DNA of 64,000 bases from Pseudomonas abyssi. GTDB taxonomy: Bacteria > Pseudomonadota > Gammaproteobacteria > Pseudomonadales > Pseudomonadaceae. The stretch covers positions 124,001-188,000 of the forward strand of contig NZ_NTMR01000002.1 in assembly GCF_002307495.1 (NCBI RefSeq). The letters run 5' to 3'. This document shows positions 17,467 through 28,735 of this stretch, one piece after another (the stretch's first letter is position 1; every line of letters begins with the position of its first letter). The translations under genes were made by a program, and so were the position numbers. The notes under the pieces were generated by a model. The model did no database searches, was not told the origin of the DNA, and saw only the letters and a list, made by a program, of their open reading frames with translations.

Positions 17467-18255
17467 TCAGTCCAGCTTTTTTTTGCCGTAGATATCGTAG
17501 CGGCTGGACTGGCCGGCCAGCTCAGCGCTGGGCCGCTGGCCGGCAATCGCCGGCGCCTTGCGCGGGCGCTTGACCGCCACCCGGTGGGAGGCCAACTGCA
17601 GCGCCGCCGCCAGCAGCTGGGGCGCATCATCGTCATCACCGGCCAGCGGCCGGAACAGGCGCATCTCTTTTTTCACCAACGCGGACTTGTCCCGGTGCGG
17701 GAACATCGGGTCCAGATGAATGACCTGGGGAGTCGGCAAAGACCAGTCGCCCATGGCCGCAATCGCATCGCACTGCAGCAGCTGCATCCGCGCAGCGATC
17801 TCGGCCACCTCACCACCGGCGGCTCTGGCTCTTTGCAAGCCGTCTTCCAGCAGCGCCGCAATCACCGGCTGACGCTCCAGCAGCGTCACTTCGCAGCCCA
17901 GCGCGGCAATCACAAAGGCGTCGCGCCCCAAACCTGCGGTGGCATCCAGCACACTGGGTCTGACACTGCCGCGAATACCCACCGCCCGCGCGACCATCTG
18001 CCCCGCCCCACCGCCAAACTGACGGCGATGCGCCAGCGCCCCGCCAACAAAGTCCACCCGCACCGCACCCGGCGCGCCGGCTTCGGTGCTGCGCAGGGCA
18101 AGCCCGCCCTCTGCCGGCTCCAGCAGCAGCGCCGCATCAGCTGCCGACTCGGCCAGCACCGGCAGTTGCAGGCGTTCGGCCAGCGCCTCGGCGCTGGCTT
18201 GCCATTGCGGGTCGGACCAGGTGACGGCCAGTGACAGGGGGGCATGTTCGCTCAT
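17467..18255 (-). CDS. rsmJ: 16S rRNA m2G1516 methyltransferase RsmJ
   Basis: A 262-residue SAM-dependent methyltransferase for G1516 in the 16S rRNA 3' domain. Recognisable are [17 protein letters not shown], motif [14 protein letters not shown], and [20 protein letters not shown] near the C-terminus. The ATG at 18255 begins MSEHAPLSL. The open frame continues to 18837 inside the DUF72 gene, but that extension has no family resemblance. Convergent with plsB, 28 bp between stops. Confidence 0.93.
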   Translation of the reverse strand: MSEHAPLSLAVTWSDPQWQASAEALAERLQLPVLAESAADAALLLEPAEGGLALRSTEAGAPGAVRVDFVGGALAHRRQFGGGAGQMVARAVGIRGSVRPSVLDATAGLGRDAFVIAALGCEVTLLERQPVIAALLEDGLQRARAAGGEVAEIAARMQLLQCDAIAAMGDWSLPTPQVIHLDPMFPHRDKSALVKKEMRLFRPLAGDDDDAPQLLAAALQLASHRVAVKRPRKAPAIAGQRPSAELAGQSSRYDIYGKKKLD

Positions 18256-18271
18256 GGATATTCCTGTGGCA

Positions 18272-19159
18272 TCAGAACAGACCCGCCTGCTGCGGCGTCT
18301 GCGCAGCCTCGCGCTCGCCGGGCCAGGCCGGCATGGGCGCCAGCGCCGGCACCCGCTCACGCAGGGCATGGTAAAAGTCTCGGGCCAATTGGGGCGCCAT
18401 CTGGTTATCCGGGGTGTGCATGAACAGCATCGGCTGATAGCCGGCCTGCAACCACTGGACGCACTTGTCGAGCCAGGGTGCCAGCGCCTGCCAATTGGCG
18501 TCCCTATCCATACCACCAATAAAGCGCACACTGGGCCGCTGCGACAGCGCAATGGCATGCACCGGCAGGCGCGGCTTGCGCTGCTTGGCTTCAAGCGTTG
18601 AGGGGTCGGTGGCGGTACTGGCGAACAACGCACGAGTGTCGAAGCTGATGCGCTCGACACCCCGCCCGTGCAGTAGGCGGTTAAGCTGCCGTTCGGCGTC
18701 GTCCTTGCGGAAAAACCCGGGATGGCGCACTTCGACCGCATATTGGTAGTCAGCAGGCAAGCCAGCCAGAAACTCAGCCAGTATCCCCAACGCATCCGGT
18801 GCAACACGCTCGGGCAACTGCAGCCAGATCGGCCCAAGGCGTTGCTCCAGCGGTGCCATGCGGCTGAAGAACGCCCTCAGTGCCGGATGATCAGCATCCA
18901 GACGCCCGCCATGACTGACCTCACGGGGCAACTTGGCGCAGAAGTGAAAGTCCTCACTCAGCAGTTCAGCCCAACGGGCAACGCGCGCGGCACTGGGCAG
19001 GGAGTAGAAGGTGGTATTGCCCTCAACCGCGCCAAACACGCGACTGTACTGCGCCAGCCGTTCGTCGGCGTCGCTGCCACGGGTATAGAGCTGACCACCC
19101 CAGGCGGGCTCAGACCACAGTGGGCAACCGGTGATAAAACGCGGGGGTAACGCAGTCAC
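18272..19159 (-). CDS. DUF72 family protein
   Basis: A 295-residue TIM-barrel-like DUF72 protein, function unknown. It shows the family's [16 protein letters not shown] start, [27 protein letters not shown] and [13 protein letters not shown] at 19159 is chosen: it lies 4 bases after the upstream gene's stop (TGATGTCGTG), so translation is probably coupled. A longer frame to 19264 would overlap that gene. Confidence 0.85.
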   Translation of the reverse strand: MTALPPRFITGCPLWSEPAWGGQLYTRGSDADERLAQYSRVFGAVEGNTTFYSLPSAARVARWAELLSEDFHFCAKLPREVSHGGRLDADHPALRAFFSRMAPLEQRLGPIWLQLPERVAPDALGILAEFLAGLPADYQYAVEVRHPGFFRKDDAERQLNRLLHGRGVERISFDTRALFASTATDPSTLEAKQRKPRLPVHAIALSQRPSVRFIGGMDRDANWQALAPWLDKCVQWLQAGYQPMLFMHTPDNQMAPQLARDFYHALRERVPALAPMPAWPGEREAAQTPQQAGLF

Positions 19160-19163
19160 GACA

Positions 19164-19481
19164 TCAGGCGTAGACGTCGATGCCGGCCAGGCTGTCGGCA
19201 GCGCTGTCGACCGGCATATTGGCCGTGTTCTGGTAGCTGGCCAACGCCTGATTGGCGCGACCATAGACTGGCTCGTAGGATTCGCGGCGTGCCGGAATGT
19301 ATTCGGCGGTCGGTGCAGAAGTCGAGACTACCTGCGTTGCCGGTAGGCGGTTGGCGGCTGCAGCCGCGCCCGGCTCTGCTACCGGAACGGGCACCGCCGC
19401 GGTGCTGCCATTGGTATTGGCAACCGCTCGACTGCTGCGCTCGGGCAGCGATGAGTAGGGGTTAAATCCGTCCAGGCGCAC
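19164..19481 (-). CDS. Small hypothetical protein
   Basis: A 105-residue protein starting at GTG 19481, with AGGAG 9 bases upstream. Composition is rich in Ala, Pro, Ser and Val in the middle (TAAVPVPVAEPGAAAA), suggesting a disordered segment, with a conserved-looking tail YEPVYGRANQALASYQ. Similar small genes occur between DUF72 and tsaB in other Pseudomonas genomes, from memory. No function is known to me. Confidence 0.7.
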   Translation of the reverse strand: MRLDGFNPYSSLPERSSRAVANTNGSTAAVPVPVAEPGAAAAANRLPATQVVSTSAPTAEYIPARRESYEPVYGRANQALASYQNTANMPVDSAADSLAGIDVYA

Positions 19482-19511
19482 CGAATTGACTCCTGCAGAG
19501 ATGGGGCCAGC

Positions 19512-20186
19512 TTACGCCTGCCCCTTGGGCGTGGCAACTTTGTCGCGCAGATAAACCGGCTGCGCATCTGCAGCATCAACCACTTCGCCGGCCTGCCACC
19601 GAGGTAAGGCCAGGGTGATCAGATCACTGGCGTCCGGCAGCATCTGCGGCCAGCTCTGCGTGGCGGACACCGCCAGGCGCTCAGCATACTGCCAACCGGT
19701 ACCGGCACCGGCCACGCTGCCAACACCCGCCGGCAAGCTGACCGCTTCAGGCGCACAAACCCGCTCATCATCCAGCAACTGCATGACGCCGTCCTGCAGG
19801 CCGTAGAGGCCCCAATAGACTTCATCCATACGCGCATCAATGGCGGCCGCTACGGTGTCGGTGCCGTGCTCGCGCCAGGCGCGCTGAGCCAGCGCCGCCA
19901 GATTGGATACGGCGATCACCGGTTTGTCAGCGGCAAACGCCAGCCCCTGCACCATGCCGGTCGCGATGCGCACGCCGGTAAAGGCGCCGGGGCCGCGACC
20001 AAACACCAGGGCGTCGACATCCTGCAGCCGCAGCTGACGTTCGCCAAGCAGCTCCTCGATCATCGGCAGCAGGCGCTGGGCATGCTGACGCGGAATCACT
20101 TCGCTGCGCGCGGTGACGGCGCCATCATGCAGCAAGGCGGCGGAACAGCACTCGGTGGCGGTATCCAGAGCAAGCAGTGTGGTCAT
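19512..20186 (-). CDS. tsaB: t6A synthesis protein TsaB
   Basis: A 224-residue ASKHA-fold protein that dimerises with TsaD and, with TsaE, transfers threonylcarbamoyl to A37 of tRNA. It begins LLALDTATECCSAAL and carries VFGRGPGAFTGVRIATGMVQGLA. ATG at 20186 is taken because this is the usual family start; the in-frame ATG at 20201 has no ribosome site. A terminator of adk separates it from the gene upstream. Confidence 0.93.
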   Translation of the reverse strand: MTTLLALDTATECCSAALLHDGAVTARSEVIPRQHAQRLLPMIEELLGERQLRLQDVDALVFGRGPGAFTGVRIATGMVQGLAFAADKPVIAVSNLAALAQRAWREHGTDTVAAAIDARMDEVYWGLYGLQDGVMQLLDDERVCAPEAVSLPAGVGSVAGAGTGWQYAERLAVSATQSWPQMLPDASDLITLALPRWQAGEVVDAADAQPVYLRDKVATPKGQA

Positions 20187-20230
20187 GGTCGAACTCTGCA
20201 TTCAGGGGGCGGGCATTGTACAAAAATGCA

Positions 20231-20263
20231 AAGACCCGTGCGACCGAAGTCAGCACGGGTCTT
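20231..20263 (-). terminator. Terminator downstream of adk
   Basis: An 11-bp perfect stem, aagacccgtgc (20231-20241) with gcacgggtctt (20253-20263), lies 20 bp past the adk stop. T-rich sequence follows on the minus strand (ctttgcattttt) and a short T4 on the plus strand. Confidence 0.8.
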
Positions 20264-20282
20264 TTGCTCCAGCGAGCAGGGC

Positions 20283-20972
<690 letters not shown>

Positions 20973-21143
20973 TCAACCAGCGACCTGCCAGGCACTCGCG
21001 GCCAGCGCGAATGCGGTAAATACGGTGCGTCCAGAGCGTGCTGGTTCGCAAAGGGCGTTCAACATACACGCCCACGCGGCCATGCACAAGACGGACCATT
21101 GTCGCAGGCAAACGCGCCCGCAGGATACTTGACGACCGACCGG

Positions 21144-23783
21144 TCAGCCGGTGTTGCGCATGCCTGCCGCGATACCGGCCATGGTCACCATCAGCGCCCG
21201 CTCCAGATCAGGATCGACACGCTCGCCCTGGGCACGGGTACGCTTCATAAGCTCGGCCTGCAGCACATGCAGCGGGTCGGTGTAGGGGTTGCGCACCGCC
21301 ACCGACTCGCCCAGCGCCGGGTTGTGCGCCAGCAGTGCATCGCTGTCACGCAGCTGCAGCACCACGGCGGTGGCCTGCGCCAGCGCCGTGCGCAAACGTT
21401 CACCCAGCGGCCACAGGTCCGGACTGGCCAGGCGTTGCTCATAGAAGCGCGCGATATCCACATCGGCCTTGGACAGCACCATCTCCAGCATCTCCACACG
21501 CGCCAGGAAAAACGGCCAGGCCTCCATCATCTGCGTGAGCTGAGCCTGCTTGCCGGCGTCCAGCGCTTCACGTAGCGCCTGTCCGGCACCCAGCCAGGCC
21601 GGCAGCATCAGGCGCGTCTGAGTCCAGGCAAAGATCCAGGGGATAGCACGCAGACTCTCGATGCCGCCCTGACTGCGGCGCTTGGCCGGCCGGCTGCCCA
21701 ACGGCAGGCGACCCAGCTCCTGCTCGGGTGTCGCCTGACGGAAGTACTCGACAAACTGCGGCTCGCCGCGCACCACGCCCCGGTACACTTCAACCGAGCG
21801 ATCAGCCAACTGCTGCATCAGCTCACGCCAGGCCGGCTCGGGTGCCGGTGGCGGCAGCAGGCTGGCCTCCATGACGGCGCTGGTATAGAGCAGCATGCTC
21901 TGCACGGCGATCCCGGGCAGGCCAAACTTGAAGCGGATCATCTCGCCCTGTTCGGTGACCCGCAGTTGACCGCGTACCGAACCCGGTGGCTGCGAGAGAA
22001 TGGCCATGTGAGCAGGTGCACCACCGCGACCCACGGTGCCGCCGCGACCGTGAAACAGCCGCAGATGCACTCCGTGGCGCCGACACACACCCACCAACGC
22101 TTCCTGGGCACGGTACTGCGCCCAGCCTGCCGCGAGCGTACCGGCGTCCTTGGCCGAGTCGGAATAGCCGATCATGACCTCCTGTTCATCCCCCGCCAGC
22201 GCGCGGTACTGCTCCAGCGACAGCAGGCGATCAATCGCGTCGGCAGCATGATCAAGGTCACTCAGGGTCTCGAACAACGGCGCCACCCGCATCGGCCAGC
22301 GGACGCCGGTTTCCTTGAGCAACAGCTTGACCGCCAGCACATCCGAGGGGTGCGAGGCCATGGAAATAACATAGGAGCCGAGCAGTTCCTGTGGTTGGCT
22401 GGCCACGACCCGACAGGTCGCCAGCACTTCTGCGACATCGGCCGATGGCTGCCATTCCGGCGGCAGCAGCGGGCGCCGGCTGTGCAACTCATCCAGCAGA
22501 AAGCGGCAACGGGCCTCTTCATCCCACTCGGCATAGTTGCCTAACTGCAGGTATTCGGTCAGCTCGCTGAGCACCTGCGCGTGACGCGCCGCATCCTGCC
22601 GGATATCCAGGCGTACCAGCCCCAGACCAAAGGCGTTAACCCGACGCAGGGTGTCGAGCAAGGGACCGTTGGCGATGCGCTTGAGGCCAAAGGCAAGCAG
22701 CGACTGATAACACAACTCCAACGGACCGCGCAGATCGCCGAGCTGGCGCAGCACCTCGGCGGGCATGGCCACATCAGCCGTCAGCGACTGCTCTGCCCAG
22801 TCGCGGGTCGCCTGCAGTCGGGTACGCAGTTGCTTGAGCACGGCCCGGTAGGGCTCATCGACGTTACCGGCTGCGGCCAGCAGCTCATCGCTGGCCGCAT
22901 GCATGGACAGCTGGTTGCCCAGCGCCTCGATATCACGCAAGTACAGATCAGCCGCCATCCAGCGCCCCAGCAGCAGTACCTCGCGGGTGACGGGCGCGGT
23001 GACGTTGGGGTTGCCATCGCGGTCGCCGCCCATCCAGGAGGCAATGCGCACCGGCGCGGCGCGCACATCCAGGTGCTGGCCGGTGGCGCCGTGCACATCG
23101 GCATCCAAGCGACGCAGGAACTGCGGCAGTGCCTGCCACAGCGAGTGTTCGATGACCGCAAAGCCCCACTTGGCCTCATCGACCGGCGTGGGTCGGCTGC
23201 GCCGGATCTCATCGGTATGCCAGGCCTCGCTGATCAGACGCGCCAGATCCTGACGCACCTCTTCACGCTCGGTAGCCGTCAGGTCGTCATGGTCGCCACG
23301 CGCCAGCGCATCAGCGATGGCGTCGTACTTCTGGATCAGCGTACGGCGGGTGACTTCGGTCGGGTGGGCAGTCAGCACCAGCTCGATATCCAGCCCGTTG
23401 ACCTGCTGGACGATGGCGTCGGTGCTGAAATTCTCCGCCTTCAGGCGCTGCAGCAGCTCGTTGACACAGCGCAATTCAAAGGCCTGCGGCTCATCGGCCC
23501 GGCGCCGGCGGATACGGTGATGCTGCTCGGCAATATTGGCCAGGTTGAGAAACTGGTTAAAGGCCCGACACACCGGCAACAACTGGCTGTCAGGCAAATC
23601 CTGCAGGGCGCCCAGCAGCGCGTCATTGGCTGCCTGGTCGGCCTTGCGGCCCTTTTTGGCACCCAGACGAATACGCTCGATGCGTTGCAGAAAGTCGTCC
23701 CCCAGGTGGGCCTGAATGGTCTGCCCCAGCAGCGTACCGAGGTTATGGACGTCTTCACGCAAACGGGCATCAATATCGGTCAT
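21144..23783 (-). CDS. ppc: Phosphoenolpyruvate carboxylase
   Basis: An 879-residue anaplerotic enzyme making oxaloacetate from PEP and bicarbonate. The catalytic His is H140 ([12 protein letters not shown]); further blocks are [36 protein letters not shown] and the characteristic C-terminus MRNTG. ATG at 23783 ([11 protein letters not shown]) has GGAG about 10 bases upstream; the frame to 23987 runs antisense through the neighbour and is rejected. Confidence 0.97.
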   Translation of the reverse strand: MTDIDARLREDVHNLGTLLGQTIQAHLGDDFLQRIERIRLGAKKGRKADQAANDALLGALQDLPDSQLLPVCRAFNQFLNLANIAEQHHRIRRRRADEPQAFELRCVNELLQRLKAENFSTDAIVQQVNGLDIELVLTAHPTEVTRRTLIQKYDAIADALARGDHDDLTATEREEVRQDLARLISEAWHTDEIRRSRPTPVDEAKWGFAVIEHSLWQALPQFLRRLDADVHGATGQHLDVRAAPVRIASWMGGDRDGNPNVTAPVTREVLLLGRWMAADLYLRDIEALGNQLSMHAASDELLAAAGNVDEPYRAVLKQLRTRLQATRDWAEQSLTADVAMPAEVLRQLGDLRGPLELCYQSLLAFGLKRIANGPLLDTLRRVNAFGLGLVRLDIRQDAARHAQVLSELTEYLQLGNYAEWDEEARCRFLLDELHSRRPLLPPEWQPSADVAEVLATCRVVASQPQELLGSYVISMASHPSDVLAVKLLLKETGVRWPMRVAPLFETLSDLDHAADAIDRLLSLEQYRALAGDEQEVMIGYSDSAKDAGTLAAGWAQYRAQEALVGVCRRHGVHLRLFHGRGGTVGRGGAPAHMAILSQPPGSVRGQLRVTEQGEMIRFKFGLPGIAVQSMLLYTSAVMEASLLPPPAPEPAWRELMQQLADRSVEVYRGVVRGEPQFVEYFRQATPEQELGRLPLGSRPAKRRSQGGIESLRAIPWIFAWTQTRLMLPAWLGAGQALREALDAGKQAQLTQMMEAWPFFLARVEMLEMVLSKADVDIARFYEQRLASPDLWPLGERLRTALAQATAVVLQLRDSDALLAHNPALGESVAVRNPYTDPLHVLQAELMKRTRAQGERVDPDLERALMVTMAGIAAGMRNTG

Positions 23784-23858
23784 GACTCTGTCTCCAGGCA
23801 AACGGGACGCCCAGCATGCGATGCAACCTTGCCGCTGACAAGGGGTCTCAAGACCTGT

Positions 23859-23890
23859 ACACCCCCGCAAATGGTCTATGCTGGGGGTGT
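23859..23890. promoter_or_regulatory. Inverted repeat between ppc and small gene
   Basis: acaccccc (23859-23866) and gggggtgt (23883-23890) are perfect inverted repeats 16 bp apart. The gap holds a plus-strand -10-like TATGCT (23877-23882). A second small hairpin, gtcgc-cacaa-gcgac (23889-23903), lies in the leader of the rightward gene. This looks operator-like; no regulator can be named. Confidence 0.35.
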
Positions 23891-23925
23891 CGCCACAAGC
23901 GACAACACGCAATAAAGGGGGAACC

Positions 23926-24270
23926 ATGAAGATCCGTGAACTCACCCAAGCCTGGGAAAAGAACGCCAAGGGCCGCGTGACCCGCAACAGCTATGCGGTG
24001 CATCTCACGCTGGAAGATGCGGCGCGCCTGGAAGCGCTGCACGAGATGTACCCCAAACGTCAGGTTGAAGACCTGATCACCGACCTGCTGGGCGCGGCGC
24101 TTGAAGAACTGGAAGCCAGTCTGCCCTACCGGGCGGGAAAGGAAGTGATAGCCATCGATGAGATGGGCGACCCTCAGTACAAGGACGAGGGGCCGACGCC
24201 ACGCTATCTAGAACTGAGCCGCAAGCATCTGCAGGAGCTGATCGAGCGCCAGCAGGAAACCCAGCACTGA
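23926..24270 (+). CDS. Conserved small protein of Pseudomonas
   Basis: A 114-residue soluble protein beginning [17 protein letters not shown], with a middle [22 protein letters not shown] and a tail [18 protein letters not shown] recall relatives next to ppc in Pseudomonas, sometimes labelled 'type 1 pili tip component', a label that the sequence does not support: there is no signal peptide or pilin-like motif. The GGTTTAA-like usher features are absent too. AGGGGG lies 5 bases before the ATG. Function unknown. Confidence 0.8.
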   Translation: MKIRELTQAWEKNAKGRVTRNSYAVHLTLEDAARLEALHEMYPKRQVEDLITDLLGAALEELEASLPYRAGKEVIAIDEMGDPQYKDEGPTPRYLELSRKHLQELIERQQETQH

Positions 24271-24281
24271 GTGAGTGCAAC

Positions 24282-24303
24282 AGGGCGCGGTAGACCGCGC
24301 CCT
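24282..24303. terminator. Bidirectional 10-bp hairpin
   Basis: agggcgcggt (24282-24291) pairs perfectly with accgcgccct (24294-24303) between the convergent small gene and mazG, reaching into the mazG stop codon. It lacks T-runs but could serve both genes. Confidence 0.6.
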
Positions 24304-25120
24304 AAAGACCTTGCTGCTTGGCCCTGTCCCACAGGGCGTCGAGCTCAGTCAGGTCGCGCCCGGCCACGGTCGCGCCCTGCCCTCTGAGCTGCTCTTCGAT
24401 AAACCGAAAACGCCGCTCAAATTTGGCATTGCCCTGACGCAAGGCGTTCTCGGCATCCACACCAAGGTGCCGGGCAAGATTGACCACGCAGAACAGCAGG
24501 TCGCCCATCTCCTCGGCGACGGCGGCGTTGTCACCCGCCGCCAGTGCCTCGCGCACTTCATCCAATTCTTCGCTGATCTTGTCAACCACCGGCGCCGCCT
24601 CGGGCCAGTCGAAACCGGCCGATGCAGCGCGCTTTTGCAGCTTCTGCGCACGGCTCAGTGCCGGCAGTGCGGTGGGCACGTCGTCCAATAGCGACAGCTG
24701 TTCGGGACGCGCCGCTTTCTCTGCTCGCTCCTCCGCCTTGATCTGCTCCCAACGGCGCTTGACCTGCTCTGGCGCCAGGGTCTGGCTGCCCGGCGGCGTA
24801 CGCAGATTGCCGTCGGGAAACACGTGCGGATGGCGACGTACCAGCTTGCGGGTGATGCCATCCACCACCTCGGCCCAGCCAAAACGGCTTTCCTCGCCCG
24901 CCAGCTGGGCGTAGTAGACGACCTGAAAGAGCAAATCGCCCAGCTCGCCACGCAGCTGCTCGAAGTCTCCCTGCTCGATGGCGTCTGCCACCTCATAGGC
25001 CTCTTCCAGCGTGTGCGGCACGATACTGGCGTAATTCTGTTGCAGATCTCAGGGACAGCCATGCTGCGGATCACGCAGACGCTGCATCAGATACAGCAGG
25101 TCGTCCAACTGGTAACTCAT
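24302..25120 (-). pseudogene. mazG: mazG with in-frame TGA at codon 24
   Basis: MazG hydrolyses nucleoside triphosphates to monophosphates and lowers ppGpp in E. coli. The true start is ATG 25120, overlapping the relA stop (ATGA) and opening MSYQLDDLLYLMQRLRDPQHGCP. The next codon, 25051-25049, is TGA where the family has Trp (CPWD); the frame then resumes DLQQNYASIVPHTLEE and stays intact to the end (272 codons in all). A TGG-to-TGA change at base 25049 explains it. Downstream both MazG repeats keep their EExxE/D-type motifs (LEEAYEVADAIE; SEELDEVREAL). Restart at GTG 25021 would give 239 residues lacking the first 33. Options are a decayed gene, a short active form or a sequencing error. 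Confidence 0.85.
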
Positions 25121-27366
25121 GCGCGGTTTTCCTGGCGATTGCGTCGCGCTTCGATGACGTTCGGCAGCTGGCTGATACGCGTCAGCAGGCGGCTGAGCAT
25201 GCCGAGATTGGGAATTTCAATGGTCAGCAGCATCGCCGCGTAGTTATCGTCCTTGTTCGTCCGCGTACTGACCTCCAGTACGTTGATCTTCTCATTGGCC
25301 AGCAGCAGCGAGACGTCACGCAGCAGACCAGAGCGATCATAGGCCTTGATGTAGATTTCCACCGGATAGGTCTGCACCGGCGCACCGCCCCAGCTGACTT
25401 CGATCAGACGTTCCGAGTCGCGATCTTGCAGCTGCATGGCATTGGCGCAGTCGGCGCGATGCACGGTCACGCCACGGCCCAGCGTGATGTAGCCGATGAT
25501 CGGATCGCCCGGCACTGGCTGACAACAACCAGCCAGTTGGGTCATCAGGTTGCCGACCCCCTGAATATAGACATCGCCGCGGCGGCCGACATTGCGGCTG
25601 GGCTTTTTGGGAATCAGCTCCAGCTGTTCGCTGTGGCGATCCGGCTCGACCAGCTGTTGCGCCACATTGACCACATGGGCCAGGCGCATGTCACCAGCCC
25701 CAACGGCAACAAAAAGATCCTCCTGGCTCTTGAGCCCGAGGCGATCAATCAGTTGCGCATAATCGGCGCCGTTCAGTGCCATGCGAGTCAGCTCACGTTC
25801 GACCATCAGCTTGCCCGCTTGCGCGTTCTGCTCGCGGGCCTGCTCCTTGAACCAATGCTGTACCTTGGCGCGCGCGCGCGAGGTGTTCAGATAGCCGAGA
25901 TTGGGGTTGAGCCAATCGCGGCTTGGGCCGCTTTGCTTGCCGGTGATGATCTCCACCTGCTCGCCGGTCTGCAGCACGTAATTCAGCGGCACGATGCGCC
26001 CGTTGACCTTGGCGCCGCGGCAATTGTGGCCAATTTCGGTGTGCACCCGATAGGCGAAGTCCAGCGGCGTTGCCCCCTTGGCCATGTCCAGCACGTGGCC
26101 ATCGGGCGTAAACAGGTAGATGCGGTCCGGTTCAAAGTCGACCCGCAGCTGCTCAGCCAAGCCGCCGATGTCGCCCATCTCCTCGTGCCATTCCAGCACC
26201 TGACGCAGCCAGGCGATCTTGTCTTCATAGGCGTTGGAGTTGCTGTCGAGATCGGTGCCCTTGTAGCGCCAGTGGGCGCAGACGCCCAGCTCAGCCTCCT
26301 CGTGCATGCCCTGGGTACGGATCTGCACCTCCAGCACCTTGCCCTCGGGACCGATCACCGCGGTATGCAGCGAGCGATAGCCGTTCTCCTTCGGATTGGC
26401 GACATAATCGTCAAACTCGTTAGGAATATGCCGCCACAGGCTGTGAACAACACCCAGCGCGGTGTAGCAGTCACGGACCTGAGGTACCAGAATACGCACC
26501 GCGCGCACGTCATAGACCTGACTGAAATCGATGCCCTTGCGCTGCATCTTGCGCCAGATGGAATAGATGTGTTTTGCCCGGCCGGTGATATCGGCATGAA
26601 TCGACGCCTCTTCCAGCGACTCGCGCAGCTGGGCCATCACAGCATCGATGTACTGCTGGCGGTCGAGCCGACGCTCGTCCAGCAGCTTGGCAATCTGTTT
26701 GTATTGTGTGGGCTCGAGATAGCGGAACGAGAGGTCTTCCAGCTCCCACTTGATATGCCCGATACCCAGGCGGTGCGCCAGCGGCGCGTAGATGTCGAAT
26801 ACTTCGCGGGCGACGCGGTAGCGCTTTTCTTCCGGCGCATCCTTGACCGCCCGGATGGCGCAGGTGCGCTCGGCCAGCTTGATCAGTGCCACACGAACAT
26901 CATCGACCAGCGTCACCAGCATCTTGCGCAGGTTCTCCACCTGCGCCTGCGGACTAAAGCTCGCCGTATTGCCCGGGTTCTGCGACACGCTGATGGCCGC
27001 CATGCGCTGCACACCATCCACCAAGTGGGCAACGGTCGGCCCAAAGCGGTGTTCCACTTCGGTCAGGTCGGTCTTGCGCTCGCGCACCGCGCGGTAGACC
27101 ACGGCAGCGACCAGTGAGTCCTGGTCCAGTTTGAGGTCAGCCAGAATCTCGGCCATTTCCAGGCCAGTGCGGTAACTGCTCGCACCGTCCGCCCAGATGT
27201 TCTCCGCTTCGATGGCGGCCTGCTCCAGCTCCTGGGCCCACTCGCATGCTTCATGCAGCGTCTGGGGATCGACAAGCTGCGTGCGCTCCCCGATACGTTC
27301 GATCCAGGCGTCGATATTGACGCTGCCATCCTGATTGGTCGGGTGTGCTGCTCTGACCTGTACCAT
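25117..27366 (-). CDS. relA: GTP pyrophosphokinase RelA
   Basis: A 749-residue ribosome-associated (p)ppGpp synthetase of the stringent response. It has the N-terminal pseudo-hydrolase domain (no intact HD pair seen: FGPTVAHLVDGVQRM), the synthetase block NEFDDYVANPKENGYRSLHT and VLEVQIRT, the TGS domain (FTPDGHVLDMAKGATPLDFAY), and a C-terminal ACT domain. ATG at 27366 opens MVQVRAAHP. Stop overlaps mazG by ATGA; rlmD lies 25 bp upstream, so rlmD-relA-mazG probably form one operon headed by cysM. Confidence 0.95.
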   Translation of the reverse strand: MVQVRAAHPTNQDGSVNIDAWIERIGERTQLVDPQTLHEACEWAQELEQAAIEAENIWADGASSYRTGLEMAEILADLKLDQDSLVAAVVYRAVRERKTDLTEVEHRFGPTVAHLVDGVQRMAAISVSQNPGNTASFSPQAQVENLRKMLVTLVDDVRVALIKLAERTCAIRAVKDAPEEKRYRVAREVFDIYAPLAHRLGIGHIKWELEDLSFRYLEPTQYKQIAKLLDERRLDRQQYIDAVMAQLRESLEEASIHADITGRAKHIYSIWRKMQRKGIDFSQVYDVRAVRILVPQVRDCYTALGVVHSLWRHIPNEFDDYVANPKENGYRSLHTAVIGPEGKVLEVQIRTQGMHEEAELGVCAHWRYKGTDLDSNSNAYEDKIAWLRQVLEWHEEMGDIGGLAEQLRVDFEPDRIYLFTPDGHVLDMAKGATPLDFAYRVHTEIGHNCRGAKVNGRIVPLNYVLQTGEQVEIITGKQSGPSRDWLNPNLGYLNTSRARAKVQHWFKEQAREQNAQAGKLMVERELTRMALNGADYAQLIDRLGLKSQEDLFVAVGAGDMRLAHVVNVAQQLVEPDRHSEQLELIPKKPSRNVGRRGDVYIQGVGNLMTQLAGCCQPVPGDPIIGYITLGRGVTVHRADCANAMQLQDRDSERLIEVSWGGAPVQTYPVEIYIKAYDRSGLLRDVSLLLANEKINVLEVSTRTNKDDNYAAMLLTIEIPNLGMLSRLLTRISQLPNVIEARRNRQENRA

Positions 27367-27391
27367 CTTCTTGTCCTCGCCCGGCGGCGAT

Positions 27392-28735
27392 CTATTGCCT
27401 CCGGAACAGTGCCATGGCCTCGACATGGGCGGTCTGGGGGAACATGTCCATGATGCCCGCCCGAACCAGGGTGTAGCCCTTGCCTGCCAGAATGCCTGCA
27501 TCGCGCGCCAGCGTGGCCGGATTGCAGGAAATGTAAAGTATACGCTCGACCGCCAGGGCGGCCAGATCAACTACCATCTGCTCGGCGCCGTCACGCGGCG
27601 GATCAAGCAACGCTGCAGTGTACTGCGGTGACCCCGGCGGCACTTCAAGGGGCTTCGACAAGTCGGCAGCGAAAAAGTGCACCTCATCAAGGCCGTTTTT
27701 CCGGGCATTGTCTGCCGCCCGGCCCACCATTTCCACACTACCTTCGATACCCGTCACCTTAGCCCCGGCACGCGCCAACGCCAGAGCAAAGTTGCCGACA
27801 CCGCAAAACAGATCCAGCACCGCCTCACCAGGTTCCGGCGCCAACCAGTCCAGCGCCTGATTGACCATCGCCTGGTTGATCTGCGGATTGACCTGGGTAA
27901 AGTCCCCGGGCGCAAACCCCAGCATCAACTGCTGGTCGACCAGGCGATAGGCCGGTTCAAGCGCACCACTCACGGGCACAGCGCCCGACTCGTCACCCTG
28001 CAGCCACAAGCCCAGCCCATGCTCAACAGCAAAGGCCAGCAGGCATTCGCGATCTGCCTCGCCCAAGGGACGCAGGTGGCGCAGTACCAGCGCCGGGTGT
28101 TCGGCCCCAATCAATTCGACGTGCCCCAGCGCATCGGCGCCGTTCAAACTGCGCAACAGCGCCGGCAGACGGATCAGCACGCGCTCCAGCTCAGGCACCA
28201 GGACGGGGCATTGCTCGACATTGACCAGCTCACTGCTGGCACGTTGACGAAAGCCGACAGCCAGCTGCCGGCACCCGCGATCCCAGCGCAGCGCAACCCG
28301 CGTACGCTGGCGGTAGCCATAGGCAGGCCCTTCCAGCGCCGGCGCCCACTCCTGTGGTTCAACCTGAGCGAAGTGCTGCAATTGCTGCGCCAAGGCCTGC
28401 TGTTTGATCTCCAGCTGCTGTTCGCGCGCCATATGCTGCAGGCTGCAACCACCGCACAAATCGGCGTGTACACAGCGCAGCGGCTGGCGCCGTTCACTGG
28501 CTTGCTGCAGGCCTTCCAGCCGCGTCTCGATCAGCTTGCTGCGCGCCCGCAATACCCGCGCCTGTACCTGCTCGCAGGGCAGCCCGCCCTCGACAAACAC
28601 CGTGCGCCCGCGCCAACGGCCAATGCCTCGGCCGTCGTGGGTCAGGCGCTCGAGTTGCAGTTCGATGCGCTGGCCGATCGCCGCCGGGGCATCCGCTGCC
28701 GGCGCCGCGCGCGGACGTCCACGCCCGCGCTTCAT
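27392..28735 (-). CDS. rlmD: 23S rRNA m5U1939 methyltransferase RlmD
   Basis: A 447-residue RumA-type enzyme. An N-terminal TRAM domain (ERLTHDGRGIGRWRGRTVFVEG) is followed by a 4Fe-4S cluster motif with CVHADLCGGC plus a distal Cys near EQCPVL. The SAM region is LDLFCGVGNFALALA and the catalytic Cys is in YISCNPATLARD. The start overlaps the cysM stop (ATGA). Confidence 0.94.
   Translation of the reverse strand: MKRGRGRPRAAPAADAPAAIGQRIELQLERLTHDGRGIGRWRGRTVFVEGGLPCEQVQARVLRARSKLIETRLEGLQQASERRQPLRCVHADLCGGCSLQHMAREQQLEIKQQALAQQLQHFAQVEPQEWAPALEGPAYGYRQRTRVALRWDRGCRQLAVGFRQRASSELVNVEQCPVLVPELERVLIRLPALLRSLNGADALGHVELIGAEHPALVLRHLRPLGEADRECLLAFAVEHGLGLWLQGDESGAVPVSGALEPAYRLVDQQLMLGFAPGDFTQVNPQINQAMVNQALDWLAPEPGEAVLDLFCGVGNFALALARAGAKVTGIEGSVEMVGRAADNARKNGLDEVHFFAADLSKPLEVPPGSPQYTAALLDPPRDGAEQMVVDLAALAVERILYISCNPATLARDAGILAGKGYTLVRAGIMDMFPQTAHVEAMALFRRQ

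Noticed and set aside
17467..18837. 456-residue long form of rsmJ
   Set aside because: The extra N-terminal part is an out-of-frame reading of the DUF72 gene; family sequence starts at 18255.
22581..23915. 444-residue plus-strand frame opposite ppc
   Set aside because: Shadow of ppc, whose catalytic motifs are intact on the other strand.
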